Positions 43,743-53,946 are shown, counted from the stretch's first letter. The stretch is DNA of 64,000 nt from Chitinimonas taiwanensis DSM 18899 (GCF_900119825.1 NZ_FPKR01000005.1:62001-126000), one strand, 5' to 3'. Program-made: numbers and translations. Notes: generated by a model from the sequence alone, not told the origin.

Positions 43743-44858
43743 TCAGGCCTTGAGCAGCAAGGCGCCAGACAGCAGCTTGACCAGCTCGGCCTGCCTATGG
43801 GTACCCGTCTTCCAGAACATCGACTTGAGCTGGGTACGCACGGTGGACACCTGCACCGTCAGGCGCGCGGCAGCTTCAGTCGGGGTGCAGCCCTCGAGGA
43901 TCAGCGCGGCCAGGCGACATTCAGCCGGCGAAAGACCATACAAGGCGGCCAGCACATCCAGCGGCTGCTCCTCATTCCCCGCCGGGTTGTGCGCCATCAG
44001 CAAGGCCAGCGGGCGTCGACCGTCGGCAACCAGTGGTGAATCGGCTGGCAGCGGTGCCACCAGCACCGTCAATCGGTCACCGCCGGCATTCTCGAACGCC
44101 AGTGCACCGCTCTGCGCGGCCTGCTGCGTCGCCTGCTGCAATAAGGTGGACAGTTTGGCGGCCATGCCGCTGCCCTCGGCGGTCACCCGACCATTGCGCA
44201 CCACGATGCAGGGCATACCACCCTGCTCGGCCGCATGGTTGGCGAAGATGACCTGACCATCCCCATCCGCCACCCACATCGGCGCAGCTAAGCGGTCGAG
44301 TGCCTGGCGGGCGACCGCGGCCTGCATGCTCAGGCGTGCGAACTCGGTCGACAGACGGCAGGCCAGCTCCATATGGGGCGACAAGCGCTCCAGGAAAGCC
44401 GCCTCGGCCGCCGCAAACACATCGGCATCGGGGCCGCGCTGGAAAGTCAGCACCGCCTCACTGCGGCCGTCATCGAATACCCGCGCGCCGATCAAATGGC
44501 GCATGCCATTCGGCAACATATAGCGCTGGAAGAACTCGCTGCGGGCGACATAGCTGTCATCGAAATACTGATGCTCCGCCACCCACACACCCACCTGGCT
44601 GCGATTGATGATGGATAGCCAAGGATCAGTCGCCAGATAAGTATCCTGATAGGCGCGTATGGCCTGCTCGCTCAAACCATACAGATTCCAGCGCATCGGC
44701 TCGCCCGTCTGCTTATTGCGCAGGCAGAAGCCAGCCGCACTTGCACCCACCGTATCGGCGATGCGATGCAGCAAACCATCCCACTTGGATGGTTCCAAGA
44801 CCGCCGCATGGATGGCGGTCACCAATTGATCATATTGACGAGATTTGTTGTCGCCCAT
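43743..44858 (-). CDS. LuxR-type transcriptional regulator
   Basis: A 371-residue regulator. The C-terminal helix-turn-helix is LYGLSPAECRLAALILEGCTPTEAAARLTVQVSTVRTQLKSMFWKTGTHRQAELVKLL (about 300-358), with the LuxR pattern of T..QV...T. The first 200 residues resemble a sensory domain (WLSIINRSQVGVWVAEHQYFDD). A PAS-like middle part starts MWVADGDGQVIFANHAAEQGG near 195-215. No luxI is nearby and no typical acyl-homoserine-lactone domain is evident. ATG 44858 has GGGAG nine bases upstream; a longer TTG-started frame lacks one. Confidence 0.82.
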   Translation of the reverse strand: MGDNKSRQYDQLVTAIHAAVLEPSKWDGLLHRIADTVGASAAGFCLRNKQTGEPMRWNLYGLSEQAIRAYQDTYLATDPWLSIINRSQVGVWVAEHQYFDDSYVARSEFFQRYMLPNGMRHLIGARVFDDGRSEAVLTFQRGPDADVFAAAEAAFLERLSPHMELACRLSTEFARLSMQAAVARQALDRLAAPMWVADGDGQVIFANHAAEQGGMPCIVVRNGRVTAEGSGMAAKLSTLLQQATQQAAQSGALAFENAGGDRLTVLVAPLPADSPLVADGRRPLALLMAHNPAGNEEQPLDVLAALYGLSPAECRLAALILEGCTPTEAAARLTVQVSTVRTQLKSMFWKTGTHRQAELVKLLSGALLLKA

Positions 44859-45148
44859 ATTGGCCCGCTCCCTCGCGGCCACGGCTTGTTGTTCTGCGTC
44901 GGGCATTTTGGTCAGGCTGGCAGTTATATTCAAGCGATTCTACCCGGAAGTTTAGACCCATCCACCATTTGGGGGATGACTCACCCCCACCCAAAGCAAT
45001 ACATTCTCCCTACCGCCCGAGGAGGAGGAAGTCTCGGGAGGAGGGGGAATCTCCTCTTGGCCGGCGCAAAGCCGACGGCCGCCACAAAGCCAGCAGCAGG
45101 ACCCGGCGCCATATTAAAAACCAGCCGGGCGACGTTAGCCAGCAAAAA
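44859..45148. other. Gap with G-rich repeats upstream of the LuxR-type gene
   Basis: I find no gene in these 290 bases. They must carry the LuxR-type promoter. At about 45018-45048 there are many short G-runs (GGAGGAGG, then GGGAGGAGGGGG) on the plus strand, which could form a weak G-quadruplex. The purF terminator follows at 45149. Confidence 0.35.
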
Positions 45149-45181
45149 AGAAACGGGCGATCCACTGGATCGCCCGTTTCT
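45149..45181 (-). terminator. Terminator after purF
   Basis: A 15-base inverted repeat, arms AGAAACGGGCGATCC and GGATCGCCCGTTTCT, encloses ACT; the minus strand continues with TTTTTTGCTGG. It lies 28 bases past the purF stop. Confidence 0.92.
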
Positions 45182-45209
45182 CATTCTGGGCCGTGCGAAG
45201 CTGGCTCGT

Positions 45210-46742
45210 TTACATCAGATTCTGTTCGGCCACACCGACATTCAGATCCGCATTTGCCGCATCACTTTCCTTGGAGAGCGGGCTCGCGCGTCGATTTTCC
45301 ATCTCATCCAGATAGTGCGCATCCACGTCACCGGTAATGTACTCACCGGAGAAACAGGATGTCTCGAAGCGGGTGATTCGCCCACCGCTCGCATCGCTGA
45401 CGGCCTGAACCAAGGCGTCGATATCCTGATAGAACACGGCGTCCGCGCAGATTTCCTCGGCAACCTTGGCCGCATCGCGGCCGGTGGCGATCAGCTCCGC
45501 GCGGGTTGGCATATCGATGCCGTAAACATGCGGGAAGCGCACAGGTGGCGCAGCCGAGGCAAAGTAAACCTTCACCGCGCCAGCTTCACGCGCCATCTGC
45601 ACGATTTCCTTGGAAGTGGTGCCGCGTACGATGGAATCATCCACCAACAGCACATTGCGGCCCTTGAACTCCACCGAGATGGCATTGAGTTTCTGGCGCA
45701 CCGATTTCTTGCGGGTAGCCTGGCCAGGCATGATGAAGGTACGGCCGATATAGCGATTCTTCTGGAAGCCCTCTCGATACGGCAGGCCAAGGTGATTGGC
45801 CAACTGCAGCGCACTGGCACGGCTGGTGTCGGGAATCGGGATCACCACATCGATATCCAGCTCGGGCAGGCTGCGGCGGATCTTTTCCGCCAGGTTGTCG
45901 CCCATATTCAGGCGGGCCTGATAGACAGAGATACCATCCATGACCGAGTCGGGACGCGCGAAATACACATGCTCGAAAATGCATGGCACGAGGTCGGGCG
46001 CGCTTGCGCATTGGCGACTACGCAGTTCACCCTCCGGGGTGATGTGTACAGCCTCGCCCGGCTCGATATCGCGCATCAGCTTGAAGCCCATGGTATCGAG
46101 CGCCACCGATTCGCTGGCAACCAGATACTCGGTGCCTTCCTGCGTAGCATGCTCACCAATCACCAGCGGACGGATGCCATGCGGATCGCGGAAAGCCACC
46201 AGGCCGTAGCCGGCAATCAGTGCCACGACAGCATAAGCACCGCGCACGCGCTGATGCACGGCGGCAATCGCGTCAAAGATGGTTTCCGAATCGAGCTGAA
46301 AGCCATGCGCACGCTTCTGCAATTCATAGGCGAATACATTCAGCAAGGCTTCCGAATCGGAATTGGTGTTGATATGCCGCAGATCGCTGCGGTACATCGC
46401 GTCCTTCAATTCCTTGTGATTGGTCAGATTGCCGTTGTGCGCAAGCACGATGCCAAAAGGGCTGTTCACATAGAACGGCTGCGACTCGGCCAGGCTAGAT
46501 GCCGAACCGGCCGTGGGATAGCGCACATGGCCGATGCCGATGCTGCCCTTGAGCGAACGCATATTGCGGGTGCGGAAGACATCCGCCACCAGACCCTGTC
46601 CCTTGTGCATATGCATGACGCCACCGGCTTCCGCCGTGACGATGCCGGCCGCGTCTTGGCCACGGTGCTGCAAGACCAGCAGACCGTCATACAGCAGTTG
46701 GTTGACAGGTGTTTTCGCCACTACACCGAGAATGCCGCACAT
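45210..46742 (-). CDS. purF: Amidophosphoribosyltransferase
   Basis: This 510-residue enzyme makes phosphoribosylamine from PRPP and glutamine, the first step of purine synthesis. The N-terminal glutaminase uses Cys2 (MCGILGVVAK), exposed by removal of Met1. IGHVRYPTAGSA follows near 75, and NGNLTNHKELKD near 105. The C-terminal transferase has the PRPP loop VLLVDDSIVRGTTSKEIVQ near 365. It is the last gene of the series folC-dedD-cvpA-purF, as in many proteobacteria. Confidence 0.97.
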   Translation of the reverse strand: MCGILGVVAKTPVNQLLYDGLLVLQHRGQDAAGIVTAEAGGVMHMHKGQGLVADVFRTRNMRSLKGSIGIGHVRYPTAGSASSLAESQPFYVNSPFGIVLAHNGNLTNHKELKDAMYRSDLRHINTNSDSEALLNVFAYELQKRAHGFQLDSETIFDAIAAVHQRVRGAYAVVALIAGYGLVAFRDPHGIRPLVIGEHATQEGTEYLVASESVALDTMGFKLMRDIEPGEAVHITPEGELRSRQCASAPDLVPCIFEHVYFARPDSVMDGISVYQARLNMGDNLAEKIRRSLPELDIDVVIPIPDTSRASALQLANHLGLPYREGFQKNRYIGRTFIMPGQATRKKSVRQKLNAISVEFKGRNVLLVDDSIVRGTTSKEIVQMAREAGAVKVYFASAAPPVRFPHVYGIDMPTRAELIATGRDAAKVAEEICADAVFYQDIDALVQAVSDASGGRITRFETSCFSGEYITGDVDAHYLDEMENRRASPLSKESDAANADLNVGVAEQNLM

Positions 46743-46792
46743 GATGCTTCCTTGCTTTACGAATCCAGAAGGCCGACTGACTGCGTCGGGCT

Positions 46793-47284
46793 TTACTCAA
46801 ACTTGATATGGCTGGCCAGCTCGCTGGGCAACCAGGGTTTCAATGCTGCCGCAGCGGCCTCGAAAGGTGGGCTGAACATGGCGTTGCGCCAGATCGGCGC
46901 TTGCGGCAAGGAGGTCAGGCCCGCCACGATCACCAGGGCCAGCACGATCAATGCCCCACGCGCCACGCCAAACACTGCACCAATCAATCTATCCAGCGGC
47001 GCCAAGCCACTGGCCTTCACAAACTGGGCCAAGGTAATGCGAACAATAGCCGATACAAACCACACCCCGAGCAAGATGCCGACGAAGCCGGCAATCAGGC
47101 GCAGCTCGGTTGTCGGCACATCGGGTGGCAGGCGCGCACCAAGATCGGCCGCATAGCGCTGTGCCAGCCAAAAGCCGACGATCCAGGCCAGCAGAGAGAG
47201 AATTTCCGACAGGCCGCCGCGCAGCACCGCCAGTAGCACGGACAGGCCGATGATGATCAGGACTGCGTAGTCGAAACCGGTCAT
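46793..47284 (-). CDS. cvpA: Colicin V production / purine-operon membrane protein CvpA
   Basis: This 163-residue inner-membrane protein has four helices near 3-22, 25-45, 65-88 and 103-125. Family features are FDYAVLIIIGLSVLLAVLRGGLSEILSLLAWIVGFW at the start and LDRLIGAVFGVARGALIVLALV near 98-120. It is required for colicin V export in E. coli and often sits before purF; its cellular role is not settled. Its start overlaps the SPOR gene stop by four bases. Confidence 0.94.
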   Translation of the reverse strand: MTGFDYAVLIIIGLSVLLAVLRGGLSEILSLLAWIVGFWLAQRYAADLGARLPPDVPTTELRLIAGFVGILLGVWFVSAIVRITLAQFVKASGLAPLDRLIGAVFGVARGALIVLALVIVAGLTSLPQAPIWRNAMFSPPFEAAAAALKPWLPSELASHIKFE

Positions 47285-47991
47285 TTGCCAACAATATTGC
47301 TGGAGACACCGGCGGCCGCCAGCTTGCCATGCGCTTGTTCGGCCAGGTCACGACTGGCATAGGGGCCGGCGCGCAGACGCGTCAGCTCGCCCTTCTCGGT
47401 CTTGACTGCCTCGGTATGCACATTTACACCAGCCGCCTTCGCCTTGCTCTGCAAGGCGGAAGCCTTCGTTGCATCGGCAAAGGCACCAATTTGCAGGAAG
47501 AATTTGCCCGTAGGCTTGTCGACATGCTTGGCGGCTTGTTTCGCCAGATCATCCTCCAAGCCATCGAGCAGCTTGGCAGGATCCTTCACCGTCGGCGCAG
47601 GCTTGAGCGGCGGCTTCTCAACTGGTTTTTCAGCCGGCTTTTCCACCGGCTTAGGTTCGGGCTTATTGACCGGTTTCGCTTCCGCCGGTTTCACCGCAGC
47701 TGGCGCGGGTGTGTCTTGCAGAGGTTCCGCGGACGGAGCTGGCGGTTCAATCTGATCAGCGGGTAGCTCGGCAGGCGGCATGACCGGGTCGGGCTGCACC
47801 GTCCCCGCCAATGCAGGCTTGGAGCTGACGATGGCGACCGACTCCTGCACCAGGCTTTGCGGTGGCTGATCGTCCATCACTGTCCACAAGACGATCAGGG
47901 CGATCAATACCAACGCGACCGCGCCCACCAGGCGGCGGCGGGCACGTTTTTTCAGGGCGGTCAGTTCTTCGCTAATAGGGGCGTCGGCCAT
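47281..47991 (-). CDS. dedD: SPOR-domain cell-division protein, DedD type
   Basis: This 236-residue inner-membrane protein has a short cytoplasmic tail, one membrane helix near 21-41, a long Pro/Lys/Glu-rich periplasmic linker (about 60-155) and a C-terminal SPOR domain (about 160-235, KFFLQIGAFADATKASALQSKAKAAG, then LTRLRAGPYASRDLAEQ). SPOR domains bind septal peptidoglycan lacking stem peptides. Its position between folC and cvpA matches dedD. Symbol assigned from domain layout and context. Confidence 0.88.
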   Translation of the reverse strand: MADAPISEELTALKKRARRRLVGAVALVLIALIVLWTVMDDQPPQSLVQESVAIVSSKPALAGTVQPDPVMPPAELPADQIEPPAPSAEPLQDTPAPAAVKPAEAKPVNKPEPKPVEKPAEKPVEKPPLKPAPTVKDPAKLLDGLEDDLAKQAAKHVDKPTGKFFLQIGAFADATKASALQSKAKAAGVNVHTEAVKTEKGELTRLRAGPYASRDLAEQAHGKLAAAGVSSNIVGK

Positions 47992-47999
47992 GGGCGGGT

Positions 48000-49268
48000 C
48001 TAGCGCGGCTTCAATGCAAGCATGTCAGCTACGACTTTGAAACATCCGAAGGCCGCGATTCTATCATTTTCCCCTGCAACAGAACGTGCGGCCTTAAATG
48101 CATCGGCAACCGTGGGATAAATATGGATGCGCGCGCTGCTACCGGATGCCGCGATCAGCTCCGCAATCTGCTGTGCAGACGCTGCGCGCGGCACATCGAG
48201 GTCAACCACATGCCAGACATCAATGCGCTCCTTCAATAGGCCAATCACCCCTGCGATGTCCTTATCGGCCAAGGCAGCAAACACCGCATGCGTGGTTGGG
48301 AAGAAGCCCTGGTTAAGCAGGTTCTGCGCGAGTGCGGCGGCAGCATGCGGGTTGTGGGCGACATCCAGCACGATGGATGGCCGACCGGGCAATACCTGGT
48401 ACCGGCCAGCCAGTTCAACCTCGACCAGGCCGCGCTTGATGTCGCCCACACCAACCGGCACACGATCATGCAGCGCATCGAGGATCGCGATCACCAAGCT
48501 GGCATTGGCCAGCTGGTAAGCGCCGCGCAGTGCGGGGAAAGGCAGGCCAGGCTTCTGACCCTGGCGGCCACGCCAGCGCCATTGGGTGGTTTCATTCGTG
48601 TAGCCAAAATCGCGGCCGATCAGCTGCAAATCAGCCTTGATCTGCGCAGCATGGTCGAGCAGCGCCTGCGGCGGCTGGCTATCGGCGCAGAAGGCGGGCT
48701 TGCCCGGCCGGAAGATGCCCGCCTTTTCCCGCCCGATCGCTTCGCGGTTATCGCCCAGAAAAGCCTGGTGGTCGATATCCACGCTGACCACCGCCGCCAC
48801 ATCGGGCTCGAAAACATTGACCGCATCGAGCCGACCGCCCAAGCCCACTTCCAGCACGGCCACATCCACACCGGCCTGAATAAACTGGTGCATGGCCGCC
48901 AAGGTGCCGAATTCGAAGTAAGTAAGCGACTCCCCTGCCCTGGCCTGCTCCACCGCGCGCAGGCTGGCGACGATGGCAGCATCGCTGGCTGGCACTAGAT
49001 TGATGGCAACCCGCTCGTTGTAATGCAGTAGATGCGGGCTGGTATAGGTGCCCACCTTATAGCCCGCCGCGCGGTAAGCGGCCGACAGCATGGCGCAGGT
49101 CGAACCCTTTCCATTGGTGCCGCCTACGATGATGACGGGAAAAGCTGGCTGCAGCTGCATGCGATCACGCACCCGCGCGACGCGCTCCAGCCCCATATCG
49201 ATGGCAGAGGGGTGCAGTTGCTCCAGATGCGCCAGCCAGGCGTCCAGGGTATCGGCGTCGAAAGACAT
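48000..49268 (-). CDS. folC: Folylpolyglutamate synthase / dihydrofolate synthase
   Basis: This 422-residue enzyme adds glutamate to dihydropteroate and to folates. The Mur-ligase-type ATP site is IIVGGTNGKGSTCAMLSAAYRAAGYKVG near 40-67 and is followed by TSPHLLHYNERV. Other landmarks are EVGLGGRLDAVN near 140 and LDVAHNPHAAAALA near 305. The start at 49268 follows family length; the frame is open 32 codons further, through the terminator hairpin, and is not used. It lies between accD and dedD as usual. Confidence 0.95.
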   Translation of the reverse strand: MSFDADTLDAWLAHLEQLHPSAIDMGLERVARVRDRMQLQPAFPVIIVGGTNGKGSTCAMLSAAYRAAGYKVGTYTSPHLLHYNERVAINLVPASDAAIVASLRAVEQARAGESLTYFEFGTLAAMHQFIQAGVDVAVLEVGLGGRLDAVNVFEPDVAAVVSVDIDHQAFLGDNREAIGREKAGIFRPGKPAFCADSQPPQALLDHAAQIKADLQLIGRDFGYTNETTQWRWRGRQGQKPGLPFPALRGAYQLANASLVIAILDALHDRVPVGVGDIKRGLVEVELAGRYQVLPGRPSIVLDVAHNPHAAAALAQNLLNQGFFPTTHAVFAALADKDIAGVIGLLKERIDVWHVVDLDVPRAASAQQIAELIAASGSSARIHIYPTVADAFKAARSVAGENDRIAAFGCFKVVADMLALKPR

Positions 49269-49300
49269 GGTGTGCTTGACCTTGTGCGGGAAAAGAAAAG

Positions 49301-49329
49301 ACACGGAAGTGGCCTGACCACTTACGTGT
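49301..49329 (-). terminator. Terminator-like hairpin between accD and folC
   Basis: Arms ACACGGAAGTGG and CCACTTACGTGT pair except for one central mismatch and enclose CCTGA. The minus strand continues with CTTTTCTTTTCC. It lies between the accD stop and folC start inside an otherwise unbroken gene series, so it could act as an attenuator. Confidence 0.65.
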
Positions 49330-49360
49330 CTCTCATTAAATGCGGCCTGACGGCCGGGCT

Positions 49361-50227
49361 TCAAGCGACGGCGGGCTGCTTTTGCAATAGCGTGAGCAAG
49401 GCCGCCAGACGCTGACGCAGCTCACGCCTATCCACGATCATATCGATGGCACCCTTCTCAAGCAGGAACTCGGCACGCTGGAAACCCTCCGGCAAGGTTT
49501 CGCGCACGGTCTGCTCGATCACCCGCGGGCCGGCGAAACCGATCAGCGCACCGGGTTCGGCAATCACCACATCGCCCAGGAAGGCAAACGAGGCGGACAC
49601 GCCACCCATGGTCGGGTCGGTCAGCAGGGAGATAAATGGCAGGCCGCGCTCGGACAGCTTGGTGAGGATCGCACTGGTCTTGGCCATCTGCATCAGGGAC
49701 ATCAAGCCTTCCTGCATGCGCGCACCGCCCGAGGCAGACACGCAGATGAAGGGGCAGCCGTTCTCGATCGCAGCGTTCACACCACGTACGAAACGCTCGC
49801 CGACTACCGAGCCCATCGAACCGCCAATGAAACGGAATTCAAACGCGGCCACCACCACCGGCACGGACAGAATCGCCCCCTGCATCACCACCAGTGCATC
49901 TTCCTCGCCCGAAACCTCTTGGGCACCGGCTAGGCGCTCCACATAGCGACGCGAGTCCTTGAACTTGAGAAAGTCGGTCGGCCTGACTTCGGCGCCGATC
50001 TCGAAGCGACCTTCCGCATCCAGCATCATGTCCAGCCGCTGACGGGCCGAAACGCCGTTGTGATGCGAACACTTGGGGCAGACCTCAAGATTATTTTCGA
50101 GATCGGTGCGATACAGCACGGCTTCACAGGCCGTGCACTTGCTCCACAAGCCTTCCGGCACCGACTTGGATGGACCGGCCGGCTTGGCCTTGATTTTCGG
50201 GGGTAGCAGTTTTTGCAACCAGCTCAT
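49361..50227 (-). CDS. accD: Acetyl-CoA carboxylase carboxyltransferase beta subunit
   Basis: This 288-residue subunit transfers CO2 from carboxybiotin to acetyl-CoA with AccA. The four-cysteine zinc ribbon CTACEAV...CPKCSHH is near 30-56. The crotonase-fold core has [20 protein letters not shown] near 125-145 and [21 protein letters not shown] near 155-175. The ATG at 50227 has TAGGAG seven bases upstream. It follows trpA on the same strand. Confidence 0.97.
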   Translation of the reverse strand: MSWLQKLLPPKIKAKPAGPSKSVPEGLWSKCTACEAVLYRTDLENNLEVCPKCSHHNGVSARQRLDMMLDAEGRFEIGAEVRPTDFLKFKDSRRYVERLAGAQEVSGEEDALVVMQGAILSVPVVVAAFEFRFIGGSMGSVVGERFVRGVNAAIENGCPFICVSASGGARMQEGLMSLMQMAKTSAILTKLSERGLPFISLLTDPTMGGVSASFAFLGDVVIAEPGALIGFAGPRVIEQTVRETLPEGFQRAEFLLEKGAIDMIVDRRELRQRLAALLTLLQKQPAVA

Positions 50228-50305
50228 AGCGGGACTCCTACGCCGGCCAGCTAAGCTGACCAAGCGCTTGAAAATGATGAGGGCCGCACTTGCGGCCCCA
50301 GGGGG

Positions 50306-51109
50306 TTACTGACGGGCGCCATCCATGGCGCTGCGCACTTCGCGCATAAAGGCAATCAGCCGCGGCGTGGCATCCGCACCGTGCTCCTCGACCTCTTGTA
50401 CTAGACGGCTGCCAATAATGACCGAATCGGCAATCCTGGCCACCGCTTGGGCGGTAGCCGCATCGCGGATACCGAAGCCGACTCCGATCGGTACACTCAG
50501 CTGTTCGCGCAGGGTGGACAGCTTGCTGGCCACATCGTCGAGATCCAGATTGGCCGCACCAGTCACGCCTTTCAGCGACACATAGTAGACATAGCCGGAG
50601 GCGAGCTTGGCCACTTCCGCTACGCGCCAGGCCGGCGTGGTTGGGGCGAGCAGGAAGATGGGATCCAGTTCATGCGCTTTCAGCACTTCGGCAAGCGGGC
50701 CCGCCTCTTCCGGCGGCATATCCACGGTCAGCACGCCATCCACGCCAACAGCCTTGGCCTGCTCGGCGAAAGCCTGATAGCCCATGGCTTCGATAGGGTT
50801 GGCATAGCCCATCAACACGACTGGCGTGTCGGCATCCTTGCGCCGGAATTCGCGCACCATGCCCAGCACATCGCTCAGGCTGGTGCCGTGTGCCAGCGCA
50901 CGCTCGGACGCCTTCTGGATGACCGGGCCATCGGCCATCGGGTCAGAAAACGGCACGCCCAGCTCCAGGATATCGGCGCCACCCGACACCAGCGCATGCA
51001 TCAGGCCCACCGTAGCGGCCGGATGTGGATCGCCCGCGGTGATGAAGGGAATGAGCGCCTGCTTCTTATGCGTTTGCAGGCGTGCAAAAGTGGTCTGAAT
51101 ACGTGACAT
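50306..51109 (-). CDS. trpA: Tryptophan synthase alpha subunit
   Basis: This 267-residue TIM-barrel enzyme cleaves indole-3-glycerol phosphate to indole and glyceraldehyde 3-phosphate. The catalytic glutamate is in [18 protein letters not shown] near 48-65, which also holds the catalytic aspartate. VLMGYANPI near 98, [11 protein letters not shown] near 127 and [15 protein letters not shown] near 210 are typical. It pairs with TrpB, encoded 48 bases upstream. Confidence 0.97.
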   Translation of the reverse strand: MSRIQTTFARLQTHKKQALIPFITAGDPHPAATVGLMHALVSGGADILELGVPFSDPMADGPVIQKASERALAHGTSLSDVLGMVREFRRKDADTPVVLMGYANPIEAMGYQAFAEQAKAVGVDGVLTVDMPPEEAGPLAEVLKAHELDPIFLLAPTTPAWRVAEVAKLASGYVYYVSLKGVTGAANLDLDDVASKLSTLREQLSVPIGVGFGIRDAATAQAVARIADSVIIGSRLVQEVEEHGADATPRLIAFMREVRSAMDGARQ

Positions 51110-51157
51110 AAGCTCTGCTTGTTCTACGGGCAGCCAGGCGCCCGCATAGCGTGTTTC

Positions 51158-52381
51158 TTAAAGTTCCAGGCCTGCGATGCGCGCGACGGTAGGAATATCC
51201 TTGTCGCCACGACCGGACAGATTCACCAGAATGATCTGATCCTTGCGCATCGTTGGGGCGAGTCGCGCCGCATAGGCGAGAGCGTGACTCGATTCCAGGG
51301 CCGGGATAATACCCTCAGTCCGGCACAATGCGTGAAAAGCCGCCAGCGATTCATCGTCATTCGCAGCGGTATATTCAACCCGGCCAATATCCTTCAGATA
51401 GCTGTGCTCTGGGCCAACGCCGGGATAATCGAGGCCAGCCGACACCGAATGGGTCTCGATGATCTGGCCGTGCTCATCCTGCATCAGATAGGTGCGATTG
51501 CCGTGCAGCACACCAGGGCGTCCCGCCGTCAGCGGTGCAGCATGACGACCGGTTTCCACGCCATCACCACCAGCCTCGACCCCGATCATGCGCACGCCAG
51601 GTACGGTGATATAGGGGTAGAACATGCCAATCGCGTTCGAGCCACCGCCTACACAGGCGACCACCGCATCGGGCTGGCGACCGGCCATCTCGGCCATCTG
51701 CACTTTCGACTCCTCGCCGATCACGGCCTGGAAATCACGTACCAACATCGGGTAAGGATGCGGGCCGGCTGCCGTACCCAAAATGTAGAAAGTGCTGTCC
51801 ACATTGGTCACCCAGTCACGCATCGCCTCATTCAGCGCATCCTTCAAGGTGCGCGAACCCGAGGTGACCGGCACAACGGTCGCGCCGAGCAATTTCATGC
51901 GGAATACATTGGCCGCCTGGCGCTGGATATCCTCGGCGCCCATATAAACCACGCACTCCATGCCATAGCGCGCGGCCACGGTCGCGGAGGCTACGCCATG
52001 CTGACCAGCACCGGTTTCGGCAATCACACGCTTCTTGCCCATGCGACGCGCCAGCAGCGCCTGACCGATGGTGTTGTTGATCTTGTGTGCGCCGGTGTGG
52101 TTGAGGTCTTCACGCTTCAGGTAGATCTGCGCGCCACCCAATTGCTCGGACCAACGCTGGGCGTGGTAAATCGGGCTGGGACGGCCTACATAGTGCTTGA
52201 GCTCATGCCGGTACTCGGCCATGAAGGCAGGATCCTGCTTGGCCAGCTCGTACTCGCGGCGCAGCTCATCCAGCGCAGCCATCAGCGTTTCAGATACATA
52301 GATGCCGCCGTAGTCGCCAAAGCGACCGCGCAGATCGGGCAAATCATAGGCTTGGGGAACAAGCAGATCGTTGATGTGCAT
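51158..52381 (-). CDS. trpB: Tryptophan synthase beta subunit
   Basis: This 407-residue PLP enzyme condenses indole with serine. The PLP lysine lies in [19 protein letters not shown] near 80-98, and [13 protein letters not shown] near 230 binds the PLP phosphate. [13 protein letters not shown] is a signature. ATG 52381 is supported by GGAAG about seven bases upstream. It lies 22 bases after trpF. Confidence 0.98.
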   Translation of the reverse strand: MHINDLLVPQAYDLPDLRGRFGDYGGIYVSETLMAALDELRREYELAKQDPAFMAEYRHELKHYVGRPSPIYHAQRWSEQLGGAQIYLKREDLNHTGAHKINNTIGQALLARRMGKKRVIAETGAGQHGVASATVAARYGMECVVYMGAEDIQRQAANVFRMKLLGATVVPVTSGSRTLKDALNEAMRDWVTNVDSTFYILGTAAGPHPYPMLVRDFQAVIGEESKVQMAEMAGRQPDAVVACVGGGSNAIGMFYPYITVPGVRMIGVEAGGDGVETGRHAAPLTAGRPGVLHGNRTYLMQDEHGQIIETHSVSAGLDYPGVGPEHSYLKDIGRVEYTAANDDESLAAFHALCRTEGIIPALESSHALAYAARLAPTMRKDQIILVNLSGRGDKDIPTVARIAGLEL

Positions 52382-52403
52382 CGGTACTTCCGTTGAGCAA
52401 GTA

Positions 52404-53048
52404 TTACAGGCCAGCCGAAGCCGGATCAAAACGGGCAGCGCGCACGGCCGCCACAAATTGCTTTACCAGCAGGGCATCTTTCACACCCTTGCTGGACTCC
52501 ACGCCACTGGACACATCGACGGCCCAGGGCTGAACACGTTCCACCGCCTCGGTGACATTCACTGGGCTCAAACCACCGGAGAGTATCAGCGGCAGAGGCA
52601 AGCCCACCGGCAAGAGCGACCAATCAAAGCGCTCACCCGTGCCACCCGGCGCTGCGGCCGAGTAGGCATCACACAGCAGGCCCCGCGCATCGGCGTAGCG
52701 ATCGGCGAATTCTAGCAAATCGAGGCCAGGTTTTACCCGTACTGCCTTGATATAGGGTCGACCGAAGGAACGACAGTATTCGGGGGATTCGTCGCCATGA
52801 AACTGCAGCAGATCAAGCGGCACGGTCCTTAGCACACCTTCCACCAGCGATGGATCGGCATCCACGAACAGGCCTACCGTGCTGACAAAAGGCGGCATGG
52901 CCGCCGCGATCTCATGGGCAAGATTGATCGACACATTGCGCAGGCTAGGCTCGTAGAACACCAGGCCAATGGCATCAGCCCCGAGCGCCGCAAGGCGCTG
53001 GGCAGTCGCGACATCGCGCAAGCCGCAAATCTTGATTCTTGGGGTCAT
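52404..53048 (-). CDS. trpF: Phosphoribosylanthranilate isomerase
   Basis: This 214-residue TIM-barrel enzyme converts phosphoribosylanthranilate to CdRP in tryptophan synthesis. IKICGLRD at the start holds the catalytic cysteine, [12 protein letters not shown] near 85 is typical, and [11 protein letters not shown] near 155 with [15 protein letters not shown] near 180 binds phosphate and holds the catalytic aspartate. It sits 22 bases after truA and 22 before trpB. Confidence 0.96.
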   Translation of the reverse strand: MTPRIKICGLRDVATAQRLAALGADAIGLVFYEPSLRNVSINLAHEIAAAMPPFVSTVGLFVDADPSLVEGVLRTVPLDLLQFHGDESPEYCRSFGRPYIKAVRVKPGLDLLEFADRYADARGLLCDAYSAAAPGGTGERFDWSLLPVGLPLPLILSGGLSPVNVTEAVERVQPWAVDVSSGVESSKGVKDALLVKQFVAAVRAARFDPASAGL

Positions 53049-53070
53049 AGCAGGATTACAGCAAGACAGT

Positions 53071-53853
53071 TCAGACCAGATAGTGGCGGAAGGTGGGCTC
53101 GCTGGCAATGCCAAAGGCGGCCGGGTAGCTGACTCCAGCAAAGTAGAGGCCATCGGGCATGAAGGTAGGCGGGGCAATGGTTCTGTCCCGCGCCGCCAGC
53201 AAGTGCGCCATCCAGTCGGGGCTCTCCGCCCCCTTGCCGATATGGATCAGCGCACCCATCAGATTGCGCACCATATGATGAAGAAAGCCGCTCGCCGAGG
53301 CATCCACGTAAAAGAGGTCACCCTCGCGCTGGATATCGAGCCGCGTCAGCATCTTCACCGGGCTCGCCGCCTGACACTCGGCCGCGCGGAAGCTGGAAAA
53401 ATCATGCTCGCCAAGCAGATGACGGGATGCTGCCTGCATGCTAGCCAGATCAAGGGGGGCGTGATGCCAACCTACCCGCCCCGCCAAGAGGGCCGAACGC
53501 ACCGGATGATTGAGCAGCAAGTAGCGGTAATGCCGCGCAGTAGCCGAGAAACGCGCATGGAAGGCCTCATCCACCGCCTGAGCCCACAACACCGCCACGC
53601 TAGGCGGCAGGAAGCTATTCACACCACGCACCCAAGCCGTCAGCGGGCGCTTGGCCTCGGTATCAAAATGCACGATCTGTCGGGCCGCATGGACACCCGC
53701 ATCGGTACGACCCGCCGCATGCACGCGCACTGGCGTACCAGCCATCTGTGCAATCGCAGCTTCCAAGGCATCCTGGACCGCCAAGCCATTTGGCTGAGAC
53801 TGCCAACCGCAGAAAGCGCGCCCATCGTATTCAATGCCCAAGGCAATCCGCAT
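53071..53853 (-). CDS. truA: tRNA pseudouridine synthase A
   Basis: This 260-residue enzyme modifies U38-40 in tRNA anticodon arms. The catalytic aspartate is in HAAGRTDAGVHAARQIVHFD near 55. IEYDGRAFCGWQSQPNGLAVQ opens the protein, and FLHHMVRNLMGALIHIGKG near 205 is the conserved C-terminal motif. ATG 53853 follows the family; an extension upstream lies next to the fimV terminator. Confidence 0.96.
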   Translation of the reverse strand: MRIALGIEYDGRAFCGWQSQPNGLAVQDALEAAIAQMAGTPVRVHAAGRTDAGVHAARQIVHFDTEAKRPLTAWVRGVNSFLPPSVAVLWAQAVDEAFHARFSATARHYRYLLLNHPVRSALLAGRVGWHHAPLDLASMQAASRHLLGEHDFSSFRAAECQAASPVKMLTRLDIQREGDLFYVDASASGFLHHMVRNLMGALIHIGKGAESPDWMAHLLAARDRTIAPPTFMPDGLYFAGVSYPAAFGIASEPTFRHYLV

Positions 53854-53892
53854 CTCAACAACCCATTCCGCGCACCGCGCAGCCACAAAAAA

Positions 53893-53928
53893 CAAGGGCG
53901 TGGGTCGCTATGCGCAACCCACGCCTTG
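53893..53928 (-). terminator. Terminator after fimV
   Basis: GGCGTGGGT and ACCCACGCC pair around an 11-base loop, and outer CAAGG/CCTTG bases extend the stem with a bulge. The minus strand continues with TTGTTTTTTG. It separates fimV from truA. Confidence 0.7.
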
Positions 53929-53946
53929 GCAAAACCACTGAGCCGC

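Noticed and set aside
44766-47156. 796-codon open frame (+) opposite purF and cvpA
   Set aside because: It is antisense to strong, recognisable genes; high G+C third positions open long shadow frames.
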